A stretch of DNA of 64,000 nucleotides from Qipengyuania vulgaris (lineage in GTDB: Bacteria > Pseudomonadota > Alphaproteobacteria > Sphingomonadales > Sphingomonadaceae). This document shows, piece after piece, positions 30,260 through 43,193 of the stretch. Below the pieces are notes generated by a model. The model saw nothing but the letters and a program-made list of their open reading frames with translations, was not told where the DNA came from and ran no database searches. A program made the position numbers and the translations under genes. The stretch spans positions 124,001-188,000 of the forward strand of contig NZ_WTYC01000006.1 of the NCBI RefSeq assembly GCF_009827325.1, read 5' to 3'. How positions within the stretch are numbered: position 1 is the stretch's first letter; the number at the start of each line of letters is the position of its first letter.

Positions 30260-31132
30260 ATGAGTGACTGGACGATCGGCATCCTCGGGGGATCGGGCCT
30301 CTATGCAATCGAGGCTTTGCAGGAAAAGCAGTGGATCGAGGTCGGCTCGCCCTGGGGCAAACCATCGGACAAGATCCTGTGCGGAAAGATCGGACATGTC
30401 CGCGTCCGCTTTCTGCCGCGCCACGGCCGCGGCCATCCGATCATTCCGGGCCGGGTCGATGCGCGCTCCAACATCGATGCGCTGAAGCGCGCAGGCTGCA
30501 CCGATATCCTTGCCATCAGCGCGGTCGGTTCGCTTTCCGAAGACCTGCCGCCCGGCCGATTCGTCTGCGTCGACCAATTCATCGACAATACCAAGGGCCG
30601 GCCGTCCAGCTTCTTCGACAGCGGCTTCGTGGCCCATGTCTCGATGGGCGACCCGGTATGTGAGCGTTTATCGAAGCACGCCGCCAAGGCGGTGGAGAAA
30701 GCCGGCGGACAAGTAACGATTGGCGCGACCTATCTTGCGATGGAAGGGCCGCAGTTCTCGACCCGCGCCGAGAGTCGGCTTTATCGCCATTGGGGCGCCG
30801 AAGTCATCGGCATGACCGGCATGCCCGAAGCCAAGCTCGCACGGGAAGCAGAGCTGCCCTACGCCATGTTGGCCATGGTAACCGACTGGGACAGCTGGCG
30901 TGACGGCGAAACGGCGGTCGACGTGAGCGACATCATCGAACAGATGGGCAAGAATGCCGACCTGGCTGCGGCGACCGTGGAGAAATTCTGCAAGGGCCTG
31001 CCGAAAAAGCGGACGCCTTCGCCGATCGATCGCGCGCTCGACGACAGCGTCATTACCGCACCCGACAAGCACGACCGCGAACTGATGGCCAAGCTTGATG
31101 CGGTTGCCGGACGCCTGTTCCGCGCGGGATGA
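30260..31132 (+). CDS. mtnP: S-methyl-5'-thioadenosine phosphorylase
   Basis: This 290-residue protein starts MSDWTIGILGGSGLY at the ATG at 30260, with AAAGG upstream. Motifs of the PNP/MTAP family are present: the phosphate-binding GGSGLY, LPRHGRGHP, and TYLAMEGPQFSTRAES, in which STRAES marks MTAP rather than purine nucleoside phosphorylase; VTDWDSWRD follows. It splits methylthioadenosine to adenine and methylthioribose-1-phosphate in methionine salvage. Its stop overlaps the glpD start (ATGA), so the two are co-translated, an unexpected but clear pairing. Confidence 0.93.
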   Translation: MSDWTIGILGGSGLYAIEALQEKQWIEVGSPWGKPSDKILCGKIGHVRVRFLPRHGRGHPIIPGRVDARSNIDALKRAGCTDILAISAVGSLSEDLPPGRFVCVDQFIDNTKGRPSSFFDSGFVAHVSMGDPVCERLSKHAAKAVEKAGGQVTIGATYLAMEGPQFSTRAESRLYRHWGAEVIGMTGMPEAKLAREAELPYAMLAMVTDWDSWRDGETAVDVSDIIEQMGKNADLAAATVEKFCKGLPKKRTPSPIDRALDDSVITAPDKHDRELMAKLDAVAGRLFRAG

Positions 31133-32616
31133 ACGAGCCGCTTGATCTTCTCGTCATCGGCGGCGGCATCAACGGCGCGGGAATTGCCCGCGATGCCGCA
31201 GGGCGCGGGCTTAGTGTTGAACTGGTCGAGAAAGACGATCTTGCATCCCACACGTCCTCCGCCAGCACCAAGCTCGTGCATGGCGGCCTGCGCTACCTAG
31301 AACAGTTCGAATTTCGTTTGGTTGGAGAATCCCTGCGCGAACGCGAAGTTCTGCTCGCCAACGCGCCGCATATCATCTGGCCGCTGCGCTTCGTCCTTCC
31401 GCACGAACCCTCGATGCGGCCGAGATGGATGCTGCAGGCAGGCCTTGCGCTGTATGATCGCCTGGGAGGCCGCAAGCGCCTGCCGAAGTCGCGCAAGGTC
31501 GATCTGCGCACCGCGCCGCATCGTGCGATCCTGCAGGACCGGCTCGTGGCGGGCTTCGAATATTCGGATTGCTGGGTAGAGGATGCGCGGCTGGTCGTTC
31601 TGACCGCGATGGACGCCAAGGCGCGCGGGGCAATCATCTCGACGCGCACCGAATGCACAGGTCTCGCACGGCACGGTAACCACTGGCTGGCGACCCTTAA
31701 TGGAGAGAGCGGCGAGAGGACGGTCGTGGCTAAGGCTATCGTGAACGCCGCCGGGCCTTGGGTGGACCGGGTTGCGAGGGCTGCGCTGGGACAAGGCACT
31801 CCGGCGCATCTGCGGCTGGTGAAGGGTAGCCACATCATCGTCCCACGCGCCTATCCGGGCGATCATGCCTATATCTTCCAGCAGGACGACAAGCGCATTG
31901 TCTTCGCCATACCCTATGAGCGGGACTATACGCTGATCGGGACGACCGACCTCCTCTATGAAGGCAATCTGGATCAGGTCCAGATTACTGCCGATGAACG
32001 CGCCTATCTGCGTGAGGCGGTGACGCAATATCTTAGAAGCGGCGTCACTGAAGAGGACATCGTCCATACCTATGCCGGTGTTCGCCCGCTCTACGAGGAC
32101 AAGGCGGCGAGCAATTCCACGGTCACGCGCGACTATGTCTTCGAAGTCGAGGCTGCGGGCGGCGCGCCCATTCTGTCCGTCTATGGCGGCAAGATCACTA
32201 CGTATCGAAAGCTGGCCGAACATGCGCTGGCCAAGCTTTCGCAGCATATCAGCATTCCGGGCGAATCTTGGACCGTCGACGCTCACTTGCCGGGCGGAGA
32301 CATCGCCAATGCCGATTTCGCACGCTTCCTGTGGGACGCTGGGGAACGGCACATGTGGATACCGCCCGAAATGCTGCTCCGGCTCGGGCGTGCCTACGGA
32401 ACGCGGATCGACACTGTAGTAGGCACCGCGACCGCTTTGGAAGAGCTAGGAGAACACTTCGGCGGTGACCTCTACGAGGCGGAGCTAGAATATCTCGCAG
32501 CACACGAATTCGCACGGACTGCGGATGACGTCTTGTGGCGGCGCAGCAAGCTCGGAATGCACCTGCCGGATGAGGCTACCGAGTCCGTGGCGCGATGGTT
32601 CGCCGAGAGACGTTAA
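31129..32616 (+). CDS. glpD: Aerobic glycerol-3-phosphate dehydrogenase
   Basis: This is a 495-residue FAD flavoprotein. The N-terminus carries the dinucleotide motif LLVIGGGINGAGIARDAAGR, followed by the family segment SHTSSASTKLVHGGLRYLEQ. RPLYEDKAASNSTVTRDY and SVYGGKITTYRKLAEHAL mark the GlpD group. It oxidises sn-glycerol-3-phosphate to dihydroxyacetone phosphate, passing electrons to ubiquinone at the inner membrane. Its start overlaps the mtnP stop by four bases. No glpF/glpK is in the window. Confidence 0.94.
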   Translation: MNEPLDLLVIGGGINGAGIARDAAGRGLSVELVEKDDLASHTSSASTKLVHGGLRYLEQFEFRLVGESLREREVLLANAPHIIWPLRFVLPHEPSMRPRWMLQAGLALYDRLGGRKRLPKSRKVDLRTAPHRAILQDRLVAGFEYSDCWVEDARLVVLTAMDAKARGAIISTRTECTGLARHGNHWLATLNGESGERTVVAKAIVNAAGPWVDRVARAALGQGTPAHLRLVKGSHIIVPRAYPGDHAYIFQQDDKRIVFAIPYERDYTLIGTTDLLYEGNLDQVQITADERAYLREAVTQYLRSGVTEEDIVHTYAGVRPLYEDKAASNSTVTRDYVFEVEAAGGAPILSVYGGKITTYRKLAEHALAKLSQHISIPGESWTVDAHLPGGDIANADFARFLWDAGERHMWIPPEMLLRLGRAYGTRIDTVVGTATALEELGEHFGGDLYEAELEYLAAHEFARTADDVLWRRSKLGMHLPDEATESVARWFAERR

Positions 32617-32715
32617 ATTACTCTCTCGGAACAATGGCTTGTCACAAAGCTTGAAAGGGCATCGCGTCGGGTCCAATTGGCCTGATTAATCCACCCTCTG
32701 ATTCACCGGAGTCGC

Positions 32716-35700
32716 ATGGCCCTGCACGATCCTGTCCGCCTTTCCCCGATCTCTCGCCAGACCTTGCGTGAGGATTATCGCGCCGAGGAAAACGACTGCG
32801 TCGCGCAGCGTATGGAACAGGCCGCCCCGGCGGAGGCGAAACATGCTGAAGCGGCAGCTTTGGCATCCAAGCTGATCGAAGGCGCGCGCCGCCGCAAAGC
32901 CAGCGGTATCGATGCTTTCCTTCACCAATATGGCCTTGCGACCGAAGAGGGCGTGGCCCTGATGTGCCTTGCCGAGGCACTGCTGCGCGTACCCGATGCG
33001 GCCACAGCCGATGCGCTGATCCGCGACAAGATCGGCGATATCGACTGGTCCGAGCATATGGGCGAAAGCTCTTCCACCTTCGTCAATGCGGCGACTTTCT
33101 CGCTGATGCTGACCGGCGAAGTGCTGGAGCGCCCGGAAGAAGCGCAGAAGGGCATGGGTTCAACGCTCAAGCGGGCGGTCAACCGGCTGGGTGAACCTGT
33201 CATCCGCACGGCGACCCTGCAGGCGATGCGCATCCTAGGCGGACAGTTCGTCTATGGCCGCACTATCGACGAATCACTGAAGCGCGCCTCCCCCGAACGG
33301 GCAAAAGGCCTCACCCACAGTTTCGACATGCTGGGCGAAGCCGCCATGACTTATGCCGATGCCGACCGGTATGCTGCCAATTACGAGAAGGCGATCGACC
33401 GGCTGGTGCGCGAAGCATCGGGCAAGGTATCGACCTCGCCGGGTATCTCGGTGAAACTGTCTGCCCTGCATCCGAAATACAGCTTTCTGCACGCCGACGA
33501 GGCCGTTGCAGATTTGCTTCCAATCGTGCGCCACCTCGCCACCAAGGCACGCGATGCCAATATCCATTTCACGATTGACGCTGAAGAAGCCGACCGGCTG
33601 GAGCTGTCGATGGACATCATCGAGGCGCTGGTACGCGATGACAGCCTGTTCAAGCGGTCGGACGGCAGCCGGTGGGAGGGCTTCGGCCTCGCCATCCAGG
33701 CCTACCAGAAGCGCGGACTTCCCCTCTGCGACTGGACTGCGCGGCTTGCCCGCAAATATGACCGCAAGTTCTTTGTCCGGTTGGTGAAGGGCGCATATTG
33801 GGATACCGAGATCAAGCTCAGCCAGGTCGGCGGGTTCTCCGATTTTCCGGTATTCACGCGCAAGCTCGGCACCGATGTCAGCTATCTCGCCTGCGCTGAA
33901 AAGCTGCTTGCTTGCAATGATGTCATCTACCCAGCATTCGCTACGCATAACGCCTATACGATCGGTGCGGTCAAAGCGCTGGCGGGGAGCAAGGAATTCG
34001 AATTCCAGCGGCTCCACGGCATGGGCGAGGACATTTACGGCGCGCTTGCCCAAGAAGAAGGCAATCGCAAGACCAACGTGCGCATCTATGCGCCAACGGG
34101 GACGCACAAGGACCTTCTGGCCTATCTCGTTCGTCGCCTCCTTGAAAACGGTGCGAATTCCAGCTTCGTCAATCGCATGGCCGATGCGGCGGTCCCCGTG
34201 GAAGAGCTGGTTACTTGCCCAATAAAGGACATGCGCGGGCTCAAGCCTTACCGGAATCCAGCAATTCCACTGCCAACCGATATCTTCCCGAACCGCCGGA
34301 ATTCCGCAGGCATCGACCTGTCCGATCCGCTGGTCCGCGAGCCGCTGATTGAAAGGCTGAAGAAACTCGACAGCAAGCATTGGCGGGCAGAGCCGACCTT
34401 CATGTCCTCCGCTGAGGGCGAAGTCGCGCCGATCAACAAACCGCATGATCTTTCTGCCGAGGTCGGCACGCGCCGCGACGCGCTCGATTTCGAGGTCGAG
34501 GAAGCGATCACGCGCGCCGAAGCGATCCAGCCGGGCTGGAATTCCTTGGGCGGCGAAAAGCGCGCTCTGTTGCTCGAAGCAGCGGCAGACCTGTTCGAGG
34601 AACATACTGACGAGTTCCTCTCGCTCTGCCAGCGTGAAGCCGGCAAGACGCTGCAGGATGCCGTGCTCGAATTGCGCGAAGCGGTGGATTTCCTGCGCTT
34701 CTATGCCACCGAGGCGCGGCGTTTGTTTACTGGTTCTACGCCCCTGCCCGGTCCGACGGGCGAGGAAAACCGCTTGACGCTGAACGGCCGCGGTACGTTC
34801 GCCTGCATATCGCCGTGGAACTTCCCGCTCGCCATTTTCATCGGAACGCCCGCAGCTGCGCTGGCAGCGGGCAATACCGTTGTTGCCAAACCCGCGGAGC
34901 AGACACCGCTGATTGCCGCTCTTGCGGTCGACCTGTGCCACCAGGCCGGAATTCCAGAAGCCGCGTTCCAGCTATTGCCCGGAGCAGGCGAGGTCGGCGA
35001 ATTCATCACGTCCGACCCCCGCCTTGCCGGAGTAGCGTTCACGGGTTCGACCCAGACCGCACAGGCAATCAACCGCGGCCTAGCTTCGCGCGACGGACCC
35101 ATCGCAACGCTGATCGCCGAAACCGGCGGACAGAATGCGATGATCGTGGATTCGACCGCCCTGCCGGAGCAGGTCACGCGCGATGTCGTCGCTTCGGCAT
35201 TCCAGAGCGCCGGTCAACGCTGTTCGGCGCTGCGCGTGCTGCACATCCAGGAAGACGTCTATGACGAGATGCTGGGGATGATCCGCGGCGCATTCGAGGC
35301 CCTGACTCTCGGCAACCCGGAAGAACTCCACACCGATGTCGGTCCGGTTATCGACCCCGATGCCAAGGCCGCGCTCGAACGCCATATCGCTCGCCGCAAA
35401 ACGGGCGGTGCACAGGTCTGGCGGCGCCGGTTGCATCGCGGAGCTTCCAAGGGCTGCTATGTTGCACCCACGATCATCGAACTGGACTCGATCCTCGACC
35501 TGAAGCGCGAGAACTTCGGCCCGATCCTACATGTGGTGAAATACCGCGCTTCGGAAATCGACCGTGTGATGGAGGAGATCAACGCTACAGGCTACGGTCT
35601 GACGCTGGGCCTTCACAGCCGCAACGACGACGTGCGCGCGTACATCGAGGCCCGTGCCCGGGTTGGCAACTTCTACGTAAACCGCAACCAGATCGGCGCG

Positions 35701-35856
35701 GTGGTCGAGAGCCAACCCTTCGGCGGCGAAGGGCTGTCGGGAACTGGCCCGAAGGCTGGCGGCCCCAACTATGTGGCCCGCTTCGCCACCGAACGCGTGG
35801 TTTGCATCGATACCACTGCTGCAGGCGGCAACGCAACGCTTCTCGCGAGCGGATAA
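32716..35856 (+). CDS. putA: Bifunctional proline dehydrogenase / L-glutamate-5-semialdehyde dehydrogenase
   Basis: This 1046-residue protein oxidises proline to glutamate in two steps. The PRODH barrel occupies about residues 130-470 (KLSALHPKY, FVRLVKGAYWD, YPAFATHNAYT). The P5C dehydrogenase occupies about 540-1040, with Glu in ETGGQNAMIV and the catalytic Cys in AGQRCSALRV. It starts directly with the alpha domain and has no N-terminal ribbon-helix-helix. It is thus the short, non-repressor PutA type, and putA regulation must come from elsewhere. ATG at 32716, after a 99-bp gap from glpD. Confidence 0.96.
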   Translation: MALHDPVRLSPISRQTLREDYRAEENDCVAQRMEQAAPAEAKHAEAAALASKLIEGARRRKASGIDAFLHQYGLATEEGVALMCLAEALLRVPDAATADALIRDKIGDIDWSEHMGESSSTFVNAATFSLMLTGEVLERPEEAQKGMGSTLKRAVNRLGEPVIRTATLQAMRILGGQFVYGRTIDESLKRASPERAKGLTHSFDMLGEAAMTYADADRYAANYEKAIDRLVREASGKVSTSPGISVKLSALHPKYSFLHADEAVADLLPIVRHLATKARDANIHFTIDAEEADRLELSMDIIEALVRDDSLFKRSDGSRWEGFGLAIQAYQKRGLPLCDWTARLARKYDRKFFVRLVKGAYWDTEIKLSQVGGFSDFPVFTRKLGTDVSYLACAEKLLACNDVIYPAFATHNAYTIGAVKALAGSKEFEFQRLHGMGEDIYGALAQEEGNRKTNVRIYAPTGTHKDLLAYLVRRLLENGANSSFVNRMADAAVPVEELVTCPIKDMRGLKPYRNPAIPLPTDIFPNRRNSAGIDLSDPLVREPLIERLKKLDSKHWRAEPTFMSSAEGEVAPINKPHDLSAEVGTRRDALDFEVEEAITRAEAIQPGWNSLGGEKRALLLEAAADLFEEHTDEFLSLCQREAGKTLQDAVLELREAVDFLRFYATEARRLFTGSTPLPGPTGEENRLTLNGRGTFACISPWNFPLAIFIGTPAAALAAGNTVVAKPAEQTPLIAALAVDLCHQAGIPEAAFQLLPGAGEVGEFITSDPRLAGVAFTGSTQTAQAINRGLASRDGPIATLIAETGGQNAMIVDSTALPEQVTRDVVASAFQSAGQRCSALRVLHIQEDVYDEMLGMIRGAFEALTLGNPEELHTDVGPVIDPDAKAALERHIARRKTGGAQVWRRRLHRGASKGCYVAPTIIELDSILDLKRENFGPILHVVKYRASEIDRVMEEINATGYGLTLGLHSRNDDVRAYIEARARVGNFYVNRNQIGAVVESQPFGGEGLSGTGPKAGGPNYVARFATERVVCIDTTAAGGNATLLASG

Positions 35857-35901
35857 GCCAAGTGATTGCGAATCCATGGCGCGGCTGCTTTAAGGCCGCC
35901 C

Positions 35902-36429
35902 ATGGTTCGCATTTTCCGCACGGCATTACTGCTGCTCGCGCTGGGATGGTCTTCGCTGGCGGCCGCCGCAGTCGACATCACCTTCCATTCCTTCAACGGT
36001 TCGGTGCTTGCTGGACGATATCCGCACACCTTCGTGTCGATGGAAGGCACTCTGGATGACGGGACTGAAGTGAGGGAAAACTTCGGTTTCTCGGCGAAGA
36101 GCGCATCGCTTGCGGTCCTGAGTGGGCCTGTCGAACACATGATTCTTGTCGAAGAAGAGAAGTGGCTGCGAAAGACCAACCGCCACTTCACGCTCACCAT
36201 GACTGACGGCCAATATCGGAAGGTCCGCGCTCTGGTGGAAGCTTGGCGGGACGCCCCGGGGGAATACTATGATCTCGAGACCCGCAATTGCATTCATTTC
36301 GTCGGCGAAATCGGCAGGATCATGGGCCTCGACATAAGTTATCCGGACAAGCTGCTTCGCAAGCCCAAGAGCTGGCTCAATCACATTACCCGATTGAATC
36401 CCGAACTCGGAGCGCAGCAGGTCGACTAG
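35902..36429 (+). CDS. Secreted protein with a permuted papain-like (NlpC/P60-type) fold
   Basis: This 175-residue protein begins with a signal peptide (MVRIFRTALLLLALGWSSLAAAA); the ATG at 35902 is preferred over an upstream TTG. The mature part has PHTFVSMEG early (candidate catalytic His) and TRNCIHFVGEIG late (candidate Cys, with the N-C-x-H-F-V signature). This arrangement fits circularly permuted NlpC/P60 or LRAT-like hydrolases. A periplasmic amide or lipid hydrolase is therefore inferred, not proven. It shares its stop codon (CTAG) with the convergent AI-2E transporter. Confidence 0.7.
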   Translation: MVRIFRTALLLLALGWSSLAAAAVDITFHSFNGSVLAGRYPHTFVSMEGTLDDGTEVRENFGFSAKSASLAVLSGPVEHMILVEEEKWLRKTNRHFTLTMTDGQYRKVRALVEAWRDAPGEYYDLETRNCIHFVGEIGRIMGLDISYPDKLLRKPKSWLNHITRLNPELGAQQVD

Positions 36430-37499
36430 ACGTTGGTAGCTGTGCGCTGCTCGCCCAGAATACTCCACGAAGCGAGGAACAGTCCCGCAACCAGTGGACC
36501 AATCACGATACCCGACAGGCCGAACAAGGCGATACCCCCGAGCGTGGTGACGAGGATCAGCCAGTCCGGAATACCCGTATCACGGCCGACGAGGATCGGG
36601 CGCAGCACGTTGTCGATCATTCCGATGACGGCTACGCCGGAGACGATCACCACGACGCCTTGCCAGACTGCGCCGGTTGCCAGCAGGTAAATGGCGGCTG
36701 GCACCCAGACGATCGCAGGGCCTACGGCCGGAAGAAGCGAAGCGATTGCCATTATCACACCCAGCAAAAGAACCGAGGGGACCCCGACGATCCAGAAAGT
36801 GATCGCACCCAAGGCGCCCTGTACCAAGCCCACCACGACCGAACCCTTGATGGTGGCGCGGACCAACACGAGAAATCGCTCTGCCAGACGATCTGCAATG
36901 GAACGTTCGAATGGCAGCGCGGCCAGCACATTTTTCGCCACAGCTCGCCCGTCCCGCAAGAGGAAGAACCCGACGTAAAGCGCGATGGCGAAGCCCAGCA
37001 CAAAGCCGAAGACGCTCCCGCCGATCGCGAGAGCCTGCTGCGCGATCATCCCGAGACTCGCCTGGACAAACGCGGTGGCGCGTTCCTGGACCTCGCCGAG
37101 ATTGCCGAACCCGGCGCTGTCGAGCGAAGCCTGGATGTTGGCCGGAAGGGCGCTGAAAACCTGACTGAAATACATCGCCACATCAATCTCGCCCTCGCGG
37201 AAGGCGAGGAAAAGCTGCGCGGCTTCATCGACGACCGCCGAGCCGATCCACATGGCGGGCAGGACCACGGCCAGAAGGATGACGACAAGCGTCAGCAAAG
37301 CCGATTGGGTTTCGTGCCCTCGCCGTCTGGTGAGGAACCACAGATAGAGCGGCTGGAACAAGATCGCTGCCAGCACCGCCCAGAGCAGCGGCTGGAAGAA
37401 CGGCAGGACGACGATTAGGAGCGCGAAGGAGACGAGCGCGAGGAAGAGCAAGAAACCGCCCTGTTCGAGCCGGTTCGGTGTCTTGCTGTCCATGGCCAC
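36426..37499 (-). CDS. AI-2E family transporter
   Basis: This 357-residue membrane protein has about eight hydrophobic helices and the family segments LLLGVIMAIASLLPAVGPAIVWVP and the GIPDWLILVTTLGGIALFGL stretch, followed by G.VIGPL near the C-terminus. The family includes TqsA (autoinducer-2 export) and Na+/H+ antiporter-like members; the substrate is not visible here. It lies 16 bp downstream of the gyrB stop on the same strand, so some read-through transcription from gyrB is possible. Confidence 0.85.
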   Translation of the reverse strand: MAMDSKTPNRLEQGGFLLFLALVSFALLIVVLPFFQPLLWAVLAAILFQPLYLWFLTRRRGHETQSALLTLVVILLAVVLPAMWIGSAVVDEAAQLFLAFREGEIDVAMYFSQVFSALPANIQASLDSAGFGNLGEVQERATAFVQASLGMIAQQALAIGGSVFGFVLGFAIALYVGFFLLRDGRAVAKNVLAALPFERSIADRLAERFLVLVRATIKGSVVVGLVQGALGAITFWIVGVPSVLLLGVIMAIASLLPAVGPAIVWVPAAIYLLATGAVWQGVVVIVSGVAVIGMIDNVLRPILVGRDTGIPDWLILVTTLGGIALFGLSGIVIGPLVAGLFLASWSILGEQRTATNV

Positions 37500-37515
37500 C
37501 CCCTTTTTGTGGAGA

Positions 37516-40153
<2,638 letters not shown>

Positions 40154-40175
40154 GGGCAAGGCGCATCACGCAGTC

Positions 40176-41561
40176 ATGCTATCAGTGCTCGACATCTTCC
40201 GGATCGGGATCGGTCCTTCTTCCTCACACACCGTCGGGCCGATGCGCATCGCACGCACCTTCGTCCGCGCGCTCGAAAAGAGCGGGAAGCTCGGGCGAGC
40301 GGCGCGGGTGGCGGCGGAGTTGCAGGGTTCTCTCGCGCTTACCGGGGTCGGCCACGGAACGGTCGATGCCACGATGCTCGGCCTCATCGGTTTCGCTCCC
40401 GACACGACTTGCCCGGACGAGGCTGCGCAGGCGCTGGCCGATCTGCGCCAAGACAAGCGGCTTGCGCTCGGCGGCAAACGCGAAATCGCCTTCGATCCTG
40501 CAGCCGATATCGACCTTGCCGGACATATCTTGCCCGACCTACATCCCAACGGGATGAAACTGACGGCGTTCGACGGAGAAGGAAAGGTTCTGGCAGAGCG
40601 GACCTATTTCTCCACCGGTGGCGGTTTCGTAGCTTCCGAAGCGCAGCTGAAGCGCAAACCGAAGGACGACCGCATCAACACCGGCACACAAGTGCCGCAT
40701 GATTTCGGGTCCGCAGCAGAACTGCTGGCAGCCTGCAAATCGACTCATCTGTCGATCGCCGAGCTCATGCTTGCGAATGAGGACGCGTTCCGCTCACGCG
40801 AGAAGACCATGGAGGGCATCGACCGTGTCGCCAAGGCGATGGATCAATGCATCGACCGCGGATTGACGCAGCGCGGCATTCTGCCGGGCGGGCTCAAGGT
40901 CGAAAGGCGCGCACCCGACCTGTGGGACAAGCTGTCCGCCAATCCGCAATCGAACGAACGTGAGCAGTTGTTCGATTGGCTGAACTGTTTCGCGATGGCC
41001 GTAAACGAAGAGAATGCGGCGGGCGGGCGTGTGGTCACCGCACCTACCAACGGCGCGGCCGGCATCATTCCTTCCGTGATTCGTTTCTATTGCCAGACCG
41101 CCGACGAGCAACCTTGCCGGGACAGTCGCCGGACCTTCCTGCTCACGGCGGGCGCAATCGGCCTGCTATACAAGCAGCGCGCCAGCATCTCCGGGGCCGA
41201 AATGGGGTGCCAGGGTGAAGTCGGCGTGGCCTGTTCGATGGCAGCGGGCGGTCTGGCGGCCCTGTGGGGCGCATCGCCGGTACAAATCGCCTCGGCAGCC
41301 GAAATCGGGATGGAGCACAACCTTGGCCTCACTTGCGATCCGGTGGGCGGACTGGTGCAGGTGCCCTGTATCGAGCGAAATGCCATCGGTGCGGTCAAGG
41401 CGGTGAACGCGGCGCGGCTTGCGCTTCATCGAACCGGCGCGGAAACCTTGGTCAGTCTCGACCAGGTCATCGAGACCATGCGGCAAACGGGCCTCGACAT
41501 GAGCAACAAGTACAAGGAAACCAGCCAGGGCGGGCTCGCGGTGAACGTGATCGAGTGCTGA
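40176..41561 (+). CDS. sdaA: L-serine ammonia-lyase, single-chain Fe-S type
   Basis: This 461-residue protein is the full-length alpha+beta fusion that converts serine to pyruvate and ammonia. It begins [20 protein letters not shown], the phosphate-like substrate motif. The [4Fe-4S] ligand cysteines occur in the C-terminal half, around [16 protein letters not shown] and [10 protein letters not shown]. Length and motifs are canonical. It is divergent from gyrB and followed 43 bp later by the acyl-CoA ligase gene on the same strand. Confidence 0.95.
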   Translation: MLSVLDIFRIGIGPSSSHTVGPMRIARTFVRALEKSGKLGRAARVAAELQGSLALTGVGHGTVDATMLGLIGFAPDTTCPDEAAQALADLRQDKRLALGGKREIAFDPAADIDLAGHILPDLHPNGMKLTAFDGEGKVLAERTYFSTGGGFVASEAQLKRKPKDDRINTGTQVPHDFGSAAELLAACKSTHLSIAELMLANEDAFRSREKTMEGIDRVAKAMDQCIDRGLTQRGILPGGLKVERRAPDLWDKLSANPQSNEREQLFDWLNCFAMAVNEENAAGGRVVTAPTNGAAGIIPSVIRFYCQTADEQPCRDSRRTFLLTAGAIGLLYKQRASISGAEMGCQGEVGVACSMAAGGLAALWGASPVQIASAAEIGMEHNLGLTCDPVGGLVQVPCIERNAIGAVKAVNAARLALHRTGAETLVSLDQVIETMRQTGLDMSNKYKETSQGGLAVNVIEC

Positions 41562-41604
41562 GATAGCCACTCGACAGTGTCGCGCGCTCCGATAGGGTGG
41601 CGAC

Positions 41605-43167
41605 ATGGGAGATAAATCGCTTCGTTCCGCGCTAGAGCAGCCCTTCGGGTCTTTTCCGGATATCATCAGCGGCAATGCAGCGAGATTGGGTCACGCGCCC
41701 GCGCTGGTCGACGAGAATGGCGAACTGGGCTGGCAGGAATTCGGCGACCGGGTCGAGCGGATCGCGGCGCGACTGACAGAGACCGGGCTCCAGCGCGGAC
41801 AGGCGGCCGCGATACTTGGCGCTTCGAGCATTGGCTATGCGCTCGTGTTTCTTGCGGCCATTCGCGCTGGCGGTGTAGCCGCCCCCCTGACGACCAGCGC
41901 CAGTGCCGAACAGCTTTCCGCCATGGCCGAGGATTCCGGGGCGGGGCATATCTTCATCGATCGCGCGAAATTGGCGGAACTCGGAGAAGGATGCTTCCCG
42001 GGTCTCACCCGTGTCATTCTGGATGAAGAACTCGAGGACTGGATGGCGCCGCTAGGTAGCCGCGCGCCGCTAGTCGACCACCAACCGGCAGACCCTTTCA
42101 ACATCATATATTCCTCGGGCACGACCGGTACGCCCAAGGGCATTGTCCATTCTCACCAAATGCGCTGGCGGCAGTTCGCATCGACCGCGGCGAGCTGGAT
42201 CGACAATGGGCTGGAGGTTCGCAGCCTCGCATCCACCCCGCTCTATTCGAATACCACCATGGTCGCTTTTCTGCCTGCCCTGCTGGCCGGCGGCATGGTG
42301 CGTGTGATGGGCAAGTTCGATCGTCTGCGCTGGCTCGAGAGCGTGCAAACCGACCGCACGACGATCACCATGCTGGTCCCGGTGCAGTACCAGCGGCTGA
42401 TGGATGAGCCGAAGTTCGGCGAGTTCGACCTCTCCACGCTCAAGCTGAAATATTGTACTTCAGCGCCTTTCTCGGCCGATCTGAAGCGCGAGGTTCTGCG
42501 CCGCATGCCCGGCGCGCTGATCGAAATCTATTCGATGACCGAGGGCGGCGTGGTCTGTCTCCTCGAAGCCCACAAGTTTCCCGACAAGCTGCATACGGTG
42601 GGCCGACCCGCGCCCGGAAGCGAGTTGAAGGTACTGGACGACGATGGCCGCGAAGTTCCTGTCGGCACTCCGGGCAACCTCATCGGACGCAGCCAGGCCA
42701 TGATGAGCGGCTACAAGAACCGCCCGGAGCAGACCGAAGAAGGCTATTGGACCGACCCGGCCACCGATGAGATCTGGCAGCGCATGGGTGACATCGGACG
42801 CGTCGACGCAGACGGTTTCGTCGAACTGGTCGGGCGTGCGAAGGACATGATCATTTCCGGCGGGTTCAACATCTATCCCGTCGATCTTGAGAATGCGCTG
42901 CTCGAAGAGCCGGACGTGGTGGAAGCTGCCGTGATCGGCGTTCCTTCGCGAAAGTGGGGCGAGACGCCGGTGGGTTTCGTGAGACTGTCCGAAGGTGCTC
43001 GGGACGTGGTGGTCATACGCGAGGCAGTGAATGCCCGGCTGGGCAAGCCGCAGCGACTGTCCGCGCTGCATCCGAAAACAGAAATGCCGCGCAGCCATAT
43101 CGGGAAGCTGCTCAAGAGCGAACTTCGCGAAGAGGCTGCGCGGCTATGGGATACGGACGCCTTTTAG
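41605..43167 (+). CDS. Class-I adenylate-forming acyl-CoA synthetase
   Basis: This 520-residue AMP-binding enzyme has the P-loop-like YSSGTTGTPKGIVHSH (near residue 170), the A5 motif YSMTEGG and GRAKDMIISGGFNIYPVDLEN (A8 hinge). The catalytic lysine is in PRSHIGKLLKSEL near the C-terminus. It would activate a carboxylic acid as an acyl adenylate and transfer it to CoA; the chain length is unknown. The 43-bp gap after sdaA makes a shared transcript possible but not obligatory. Confidence 0.88.
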   Translation: MGDKSLRSALEQPFGSFPDIISGNAARLGHAPALVDENGELGWQEFGDRVERIAARLTETGLQRGQAAAILGASSIGYALVFLAAIRAGGVAAPLTTSASAEQLSAMAEDSGAGHIFIDRAKLAELGEGCFPGLTRVILDEELEDWMAPLGSRAPLVDHQPADPFNIIYSSGTTGTPKGIVHSHQMRWRQFASTAASWIDNGLEVRSLASTPLYSNTTMVAFLPALLAGGMVRVMGKFDRLRWLESVQTDRTTITMLVPVQYQRLMDEPKFGEFDLSTLKLKYCTSAPFSADLKREVLRRMPGALIEIYSMTEGGVVCLLEAHKFPDKLHTVGRPAPGSELKVLDDDGREVPVGTPGNLIGRSQAMMSGYKNRPEQTEEGYWTDPATDEIWQRMGDIGRVDADGFVELVGRAKDMIISGGFNIYPVDLENALLEEPDVVEAAVIGVPSRKWGETPVGFVRLSEGARDVVVIREAVNARLGKPQRLSALHPKTEMPRSHIGKLLKSELREEAARLWDTDAF

Positions 43168-43193
43168 GGCTCTCCCGAAAACAGATTTCGCCG

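Noticed and set aside
33274-34941. A 555-residue minus frame opposite putA
   Set aside because: Shadow of putA; the plus strand has clear PutA motifs.
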